A stretch of 64,000 nt of DNA from NCBI GenBank assembly GCA_028583605.1, contig CM053329.1:6634001-6698000 (forward strand), read 5' to 3'. Source of the stretch: Dastarcus helophoroides (taxonomy: Eukaryota; Arthropoda; Insecta; Coleoptera; Bothrideridae). The notes below the pieces were generated by a model. The model had not been told where the DNA came from, ran no database searches, and saw only the letters and a program-made list of their open reading frames with translations. How positions within the stretch are numbered: position 1 is the stretch's first letter; the number at the start of each line of letters is the position of its first letter. The translations under genes and the position numbers were made by a program. This document shows positions 57,241 through 64,000 of this stretch, piece after piece.

Positions 57241-58125
57241 TTACGAATATTCCATCTAATCCGAATTCTCGTTCAAAGTTTCAATTAGAGGTGTGTTCAA
57301 AAGCTGCTTGTTTATAAGTATAAATTGACTAGATTGTAAAGGTTTGTGAATTTCTATGTCTTCCAAGAAATTCAGTTTTTTGGTATTGTAACGCAAAGTA
57401 AATAGATGTAATAGAATTTAGAATAGAATTGTATAATTTAGTAAATAAAAAAGTTTCTAGAAGGATTTGATAAGGGGAAAGCGGCCGCGATAACGAAACA
57501 AATGGCCGATAAGCGTTCCAGAAATTTCGGCAAACGATAAGCCTTATCTTCCCAAAAGTTCTAGAAGCCGGGGGCCAAAACTATAAAAAGGCGGTCAGCT
57601 TTCCCTCGAGTCAGTCAGTTCGAAGTCAGTGTAGTTAGTGGGTTAGCAATTAGTAAATAAGTAGTGAGTTACTGTTCAGTTGAAGTGTGCCGAGGTAATT
57701 TGGTAATAAAGTGGCGTAATTCACACGTGTAATCAATCGAACCGATAAGCCCGTAACAGTATTATTGCAAATATGTAATACTTCTACTGTCTTCGCGCAT
57801 GTGAGTTTATGTTGTGTTTCTAACAGATGCTTTGCAAAATTTGATCTTTCTAGATTTTTATTACTGAAGGCTGCAAGATGTTCGCTGTTCCTAATGTGAA
57901 AATTACGTGATGTTTGACCAATAAAGACAGAATAAAACTCAAAGCAATTAAATTTATAAATACCAAATTTACTAAGTCGTGAAGTTTCTTCTTTTGCTTT
58001 AAAAATCATGCTATTTAACGAAATAAATGATTTAAAACTAGGTGTCGCTTGGCATGTATGAGAAATTATATTACTTATCTTTTTTGAGATATTTCCGAAA
58101 TATGTTATAGCAAAATAGTCTGATT
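57241..58125 (-). pseudogene. Penelope-like element, GIY-YIG endonuclease part, split by a solo LTR
   Basis: On the minus strand the frame begins about 58120 with ITYFGNISKKISNIISHTCQ and PSFKSFISLNSMIFKAK. It reaches the endonuclease with FGIYKFNCFEFYSVFIGQTS (GIY and FIG in place of YIG), RNFHIRNSEHL (catalytic arginine region), SNFAKHLLETQHK and VEVLHICNNT, and is then interrupted at 57758 by an LTR. Beyond the LTR it resumes with KKLNFLEDIEIHK (catalytic glutamate region) and QLLNTPLIE. Penelope-like elements combine an RT with this endonuclease; no RT is recognisable here. The split and lack of RT make it inactive. Confidence 0.85.
57387..57758 (+). repeat. Solo LTR inserted in the Penelope-like gene
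   Basis: 372 bp beginning TGTAACG and ending CCGTAACA, flanked by GTAT on both sides (57383-57386 and 57759-57762). Plus-strand promoter signals are well placed: TATAAAAAGG at 57583 and an arthropod initiator TCAGT at 57611, about 30 bp downstream, with AATAAA at 57705-57710. No internal retrotransposon sequence remains, so two LTRs probably recombined. The family (Ty3/gypsy, BEL or copia) cannot be told from an LTR alone. Confidence 0.9.
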
Positions 58126-59469
58126 TTCAAAAATATTTTTCTTTTCATTCCCAAAGCCTTCATAGTATCTGCTACAACAAATTTGTGCTTTAGCTTCTCC
58201 AAATGCTACTGAAGTATTTCTTATTTTACTTTATAATATTAATCGTTTAAAGTTTATATGTTAAATTGAAAATGTCAACAGATCTTACATAATTAATTGA
58301 GGATCTTCCCTAAGTGATAATGAAATCGCCACTTGATTAATTCTCTAGTTTGTAGATAATTACTTGCAGGAGAATGGTACAAAACAGTTACTCAAATTAT
58401 TATAATTTGGGAATTAAGAAGAAGTTTTTTGGAGAAACTTGATCGTCAGCTAAAGGAAATGAATCATATGGAGGCTTTCCCTCCAGACTTCTCTAGAAGT
58501 CGAATATTCTGAAACAGGTAATCTTAATAAATAAACGCGGGACTTCCCTAAGTTATTTTGTTGGAATTTCGACCATACGCATATAAGCATCCAGGATTTA
58601 AAAAAATATTAAAATCAACAATTTATGTCATTTTACATCTGTTAAGCCAAAGCAATTGACAGATGCATATTTAGCTTTCTTTATAAGCAAAAAAGTCAAA
58701 CTGAAAATGTAAAGACATATTAGATGTAAATATTGGTTTTGTTCATTTTTACATAAAACTCCTAATAACAGCTTGAAGATAATGGTTGTTTGTTTCTTTT
58801 TTAAAACTTTAAATGGCCTTGAAAATTTTCACATAATGCCTAAAATATAGTGGTAATATATAATACCTTTCAAAAACATAAAATGAAGCAGTATTTTTTT
58901 TAAAACACACATTGTGGCTTCTGTTGACAAACATCATTTTGCCTATTAATTAAGGCTTGCGTTAATAATAACGTGTATCTAAATTTTTAATAAATCTTTT
59001 TAAATCGTAATATCGTATATATCTGTCAAATATAAATCGATTCATTATGTAAATAATTAATTTCTCATACCCGCTCATCGCGTTTTCTAAATTACGCTTT
59101 CTCTGAATAGAACTGAAGAGACAAATAAAATCCCTTTTCAAATGATTGTATTTATTCGAGCATTAACATCGAGAAAATTAATAGTCTATCTGATGGTTTT
59201 TTCAAAACACGGCTGCTGCTGTCACTCGCAAGCACTGCGCTCTAATTAACGACTTCACTGATTAAACTAAAGCCCAAAGTTTCTTCAAAGAATAGATTCG
59301 CATATGACGTAGGTTGAACAAAAATAAATTCCACTGATTTGTGAATTAATTCTATGTGATTGCAATAATTTATGTCAATCTATAAAGCAATTTATTTATC
59401 AAGAGCTCATAGCAAATATGGGGGATAATCAAATTAGAGCTAATTAGGTAATTAGGTAATTATATCGTT
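58126..59469. other. AT-rich stretch; possible further Penelope remains
   Basis: 58126-58260 may be decayed upstream Penelope-like coding sequence, but no RT motif could be fixed. The rest holds nothing recognised. Confidence 0.35.
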
Positions 59470-59754
59470 TAATAAACACTGACTCAATTGTTATTGTATA
59501 ATTTAAACATGTCTAAAATATCTTAAACGGTTTGAAATTTTCAATATTTTGCAATATATGGCCTAAGCTCTTTTCCATACTAAATTTAATGAAATAGGTT
59601 GTTAAATATTCTAATAAACATTGACTCAATTGTTATTGTATAATTTAAACTATTTCTTAAATATCTTTAACCATATGAATATTTCAATATTCTGCAATAT
59701 ATGGCCTAAGCTCTTTTTCATACTAAATTTAATGAAGTAGATTGTTAAATATTC
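59470..59754. repeat. Two-copy tandem duplication of about 142 bp
   Basis: TAATAAACACTGACTCAATT to GTTAAATATTC (59470-59611) is repeated at 59612-59754 with scattered substitutions and small indels (TAATAAACATTGACTCAATT, ATATGGCCTAAGCTCTTTTT, GTTAAATATTC). Confidence 0.9.
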
Positions 59755-60510
59755 AATAATGGAATAAAATGTTTAATATTATTAACCACGGGCTTCAATT
59801 GATACATAGTTATAAACATTTTATGAAAATAATAATAAATAACTAGCAGCCTTGCGACTGATGATGTAATAATAATAAATATTGATTTTTCAACATTCTC
59901 TTTGATGAACATTATTAATGCTAAAAGAGATTAATATAGTATAGTTGTTGTTTTTTAGCCAATATCCTTTCACTATTGACAGGTCTCTAATAATAAGATA
60001 TGATACTAATAGAATAAATTTTTCATTATCAATGTCGATAACTACTATTTGTAATCACTGAAGGGGCGATATCAATCTATCTTTAACAGACTGACACAGA
60101 TTTTACGGGCTCATAAATTTTTAGGTAGTTTTATTATAACCTTTTAAATACCTCTGCGTGTTTACTTAAGCACATGATAAAGTAATGAACGTTTAAATTT
60201 TAGACGTTGAAATATAGTATCTACTTTCAAATTTACGCTACAAAATTATTATTTCTTTAGCTGTTATAGCTTAGTTGTTTTCATATGCAAATGAAATAGT
60301 ATGTGCTGTTTTAGACGACGTTGCTTCGCTGTGTTTGAATTACATATCTTTAAGATAACTCAAGTTGGATAGACCCACTATCTAGAGTACCTACTTTAAT
60401 AATTTAAAAACTATTGTTGCGATGTTATCGGTTCGATAATTATTACTTCGTGAATTGTAATCACGTTATTTCAAACTTATTTCGGAACACTACAACTATC
60501 AGACTATCTG

Positions 60511-60574
60511 GCTAACTAACTAACCAACTGACTCATTGACTAATCAACTGACTTACTGTTTAATTAACTGACTC
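60511..60574. repeat. Degenerate AACTGACT short tandem repeat
   Basis: The stretch alternates AACTAACT, AACTGACT, ATTGACTAATC and AACTGACT units, a decayed microsatellite. Confidence 0.7.
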
Positions 60575-61045
60575 CTGAGGGAAAGGTGCCATTCCGGTTT
60601 CTAAAACGAACGTACAGATAAGACTTATCGCTTGAGGAAACATCTGGACCGCTTATCTGCCATATGATTTATTCTCTCGGCCGCTTCCCATTATCAAATG
60701 TTTCTAGAGAATTCCTTGCACAATTACTAATACAAATTTTATAATTACATTTTGTTACACTACCAACCGTTTTTTACTAGATTTGTGAGAAATTACCCGG
60801 GTGCTACTAACTACAACTTTAATAAAGCACAGAAGTTGACTGTTCATCTAATTTTAATGAGTAGATTTGTTACTATACATATTGTAATATCTATTAATGA
60901 ATAATGAAGTATTGGAGGTTATTGTTAGTCTCACTTACGGTTTGTCTATTGGTAATTGTTGTTTCGCGTTGCGTGCGGCAGCCTTCTCGTTCGAGCTACC
61001 TTTCTTAGCGAGTCGCCGCTGTGTGGTGACTGGCTGAATGATTGC

Positions 61046-61070
61046 GCAATCCGTAGCGATCACGGATTGC
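61046..61070. repeat. Perfect 9-bp stem hairpin
   Basis: GCAATCCGT and ACGGATTGC flank a 7-base loop within the GC-richer island at 60960-61540. Confidence 0.8.
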
Positions 61071-64000
61071 AGATTACAAGAGCGTCCGTTGAAACCTTGT
61101 TCTAAGTTCTGCTGTGTACCGTTATCCTGTGTCTAACCGATGATGGCCCAGATAATTGAAAATATTATGTACGGTGCTCCTGTAGCTCTTACGAGCCGCC
61201 CACTATCAAAGCCTACCTTGCACATATTTTTCACGCAAAAATTTATCGATCTGAAGGTCTTTTTCTTGTTATTTTTGGTCTCTACGCGTTTGTATTTTTT
61301 TTCGAATTGTTCGCCCTTAATGTTTCTTATTTCTTTAGGTTTTCTTTCGTAGACATGAATTCTGGTTCTGAAAAGCGTAATGCATTTCTGATTCAAATAT
61401 TTAATGTACTTGACTAAGGGTAAGTCCCGAGACTGCTCGTTGAGGAGCTTTCTCGTCCTGCTGTCGCCTTCCGCCTTAGAGAAAATTTCCTCTTCTTATC
61501 GTGGGTTACAATCGTTGAGTACCGCACTTCAGCTGTAATTGCTGCCAGAAAGATTGCCTAAGTAACTGCAGTATCTTCCTATGTAACGTACATTTTTTAG
61601 AAAAAACTATTTTTTCTTTTCAGTAAATCTGCAAATCTGCATACCTGCTTATCGCAGTCTGACCAACTTTAGGAATATCTGCTGTGAGAAGAGAATATGG
61701 AAGGTGAAACAAATTTTAGCCTTGTGTTACCCCATAGTGCAATCTATATTAGTTTGAAAATTCTTGTTCAACCTTTGGTCGGAATAAAAGTTTCGCAAGA
61801 AGAAGCAATACGTTAACAGATGAATACCAAACTTAAAGGTTCCCTACCACTTGATCGAAAACTATTTTGATGTATTATAATGTTCTAACGATATAAAAAA
61901 ATGTGAGTGCCTATTATTTCTAGATCTATTTTTTCCATTTTAGGGATATTTTAATTTTTCTTCAGTAGTTTTGATTAATTCATTCTTACAGTATTCTCAT
62001 TGTCTTTTTGATTTATTGTTTTTCTTGTAAGTTGTGTACGTAAGATTAGTTTCCCAGAACGTCTCTTCGAAGCACTATTAATTTAGAAGTTTTGTCTAGG
62101 CAAGTTCTTACCTCCGTGTCCATAGTTTGCATTTCTTTAATAAATTCTTTAATAATGAGTTTACAACAAGATTAGTTTTTCAGAAAGCGGATTTTTTGTC
62201 CAAACATCTTGGGATACTGTTCATTGCCACTAATTGTCACTACGTATGTAATCGCCAGGGTTCTTTGTTGTCTCATTTCTGCTTGAAATAATTCAAGTAA
62301 TTTCGCCACTCAAATGTTCGAGTCTTTTTTTAACCCGTTGCTGGGCATTTTGCAAAGACAATTTTGTCACATTATAAAATAAGTATTTTTTATCTGTTAT
62401 GTCACAGATCACATAAATAAACACGATTCATTTGTTAGTTTCGAAAATAATGCTGAATATTTAAACTTGGAACGTCAAACGTCAAACACGAAAGTAACTG
62501 CCGAAACGATGGACGCAGTCTAGATCTAAATGAGTATAAATGGTTGAGTCTCGTAAGGTCAGTCCATAGAATGTGAGGTGCTGTATCGTGATACGTTCTG
62601 AAATAACCTCTGGCAAATTATCACACTCAGAATTATTTGTAGTTTTTCAATATTCTCTACCGGACAAAAGTTGATAACAAGTTTTCCGTGAAGCAGCAAA
62701 CAAATATGTGAAAAACTTTAAAAGGTACATACTTTATTTTAATTTGGCGGCTTTATTTTGCAATATCGTCCAAACATTATTTCATTTATTTGCTTAGCTG
62801 CTGCAAGGCCAATTCATTTCATTGATCACAGACTTCTTCATATATATAAATATTACGTTTAATTTGAGCAAAAAATTCAGCAATTCAGTTATAGTTCTTA
62901 TCACGAAAGTTAAGTTGTACGTCACCGCCATCTGCACTTATCAAAGAGGTGCAAATTGCTATGAAAGTGCACTGCGCTTCTTTATAATCGAATGCCAAAA
63001 TACGTAGGTGTGTCTTCCGAGCGTCCATTATGAGTACAACGTACATTCCTCTTATAAAATTATGGATTAGAAAAAGATGCACTTATGGCCGATCTCACCG
63101 ACAACACCTAAATATAAACTTAACAAAGCTAGACTTAACACTTAAGAACGCCTTTAATTTAAGAACGTCTCACCGGCGATTCTTAGCGCAAGCTTACCTT
63201 AAATATAGTTGATTTTTTACTATCGAGCGGCAAATGAAGTTTACACAGAAACGTTGGGGTGGTTCTAGATTACCAGCGTTCCACATTATACAAATGTATT
63301 AAATAACTTTCTAACCTTAAAGTGGAATCTGACAAAATTTAAAAAGACCTCAAACGCTTTATTATTTCTTTACGAAGTCAAAAATGTTGGAAAAACAATA
63401 AATCGAGCATCGAACTAAAATGATCGCTCCTCACGTATTGGTACTCCATGTTTAATTAGGTTCTCTGTTATAAAATGCAGAAACATATTGTTGTCCTGTA
63501 TTTCACTTATATTATTTTGCATGGTTTGTAGACTTTGACTACATTTATATTATTTAATTGTAAGTTTATAGCGAATAACTACAACTTGTCACCTCAAAAC
63601 ATGACGATGATGAAGGTTAAGTTGATGTTTAAGTAGTCCACGACGGCTGCTTAATATTTAAGAGAGGCGTAGTCTCAAGTTCCCTCACAAAATGTCGGTG
63701 CAACCGGTTGAGTAGGACAAATTTTAAGCTAAACTTATCGTTTAAGTAGTATCGGTGAGGTCGACCATTAGACCTGTACCTCAAATCATCCATGTAATTT
63801 CAGTAGCGTACGCCTGGGATATTATTTTTATTTTTGTCGTTTGACGTTTCAATTTGGAATATTCTGTATTATTTTTGAAGTTAACAAAAAATCGTGTTTA
63901 TATGTGATTTAGGACATAATAAATAAATTTAGTGCTGCATTTTTCGTGTAATTTGACAAAATTGTCTTTGCCAAATGCCCGGCAACAGATTAAAAGAAGA

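Larger units (their letters stand above)
59755..64000. other. Gene-less right end of the window
   Basis: 60960-61540 is GC-richer and could be a transcribed non-coding exon: GGGTAAGT at 61419 is a good donor, but the only nearby ATG frame (61355) closes at once. An 87-residue lysine/arginine-rich minus-strand frame (61133-61396) overlaps a plus-strand frame and has no known motif. The remainder is AT-rich without features except the entries given separately. Confidence 0.35.

Noticed and set aside
61133..61396. Basic 87-residue minus-strand protein
   Set aside because: It overlaps an equally long plus-strand frame and shows no domain; there is no way to prefer either.

Overview
The window looks like AT-rich nuclear DNA from an insect, possibly a beetle. 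That guess rests only on the mix of mobile-element families: mariner and other Tc1/mariner-type transposases, a Penelope-like element, CR1/Jockey-type non-LTR fragments, an errantivirus-like provirus, hAT and pogo-like non-autonomous elements. I found no convincing host protein-coding gene, rRNA, tRNA or CRISPR array. It reads as intergenic or intronic DNA built up by repeated transposon insertion and decay.

Layout. 0-7.8 kb holds hairpin repeats, a mariner transposase relic (about 4.1-4.7 kb, minus) and a 3' fragment of a non-LTR retrotransposon (5.6-5.9 kb, minus). 7.87-9.69 kb is a foldback element with arms of about 600 bp. 10.4-12.0 kb has an inverted repeat enclosing a Tc1/mariner-type relic, a reverse transcriptase scrap and a 295-bp hairpin. 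16.3-18.2 kb is a Tc1/mariner-type element with terminal inverted repeats (TIRs) of about 300 bp, TA target duplication and a dead transposase. 19.0-19.9 kb is a TA-flanked element rich in ACCGGATA. 20.2-20.9 kb is another fragment of the same non-LTR family seen at 5.6 kb. 21.5-25.2 kb holds two divergently arranged genes of a transposase-like family with an RNase H-like (DUF7869-type) region; the right one is in a recognisable 2.75-kb TIR element with a spliced first exon and repeated 14-mers.

25.6-28.5 kb is a three-level nest: a pogo-like element is split by a long-TIR element, which is split by a TTAA-flanked element. An unsplit copy of the outer element at 54.66-54.93 kb serves as an empty-site reference. 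30.6-31.9 kb is a second large foldback element, followed by another Tc1/mariner relic and an inverted repeat. Into one arm of that repeat an errantivirus-like provirus (33363-37355, minus strand) has inserted, with a TACA target duplication. It has a complete 314-bp LTR on one side, a truncated one on the other, an almost complete env-like reading frame, a broken integrase, and large deletions that removed gag, the primer-binding site and all of reverse transcriptase/RNase H.

37.5-64 kb is sparser: a THAP-like fragment, AT-rich degenerate arrays (39.7-40.7 and 52.5-52.8 kb), a 1-kb hAT element with a perfect 8-bp target duplication (46.3-47.3 kb), a dispersed repeat pair (47.7 and 52.8 kb), a non-LTR relic next to the pogo-like element (55 kb), and a Penelope-like endonuclease fragment split by a solo LTR with a 4-bp duplication (57.4-57.8 kb).

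No genes here appear to work together as a pathway. The unifying theme is nested insertion and an unusual density of long inverted repeats, which could make hairpin RNA if transcribed. All protein calls rest on motif recognition by eye, without database searches.
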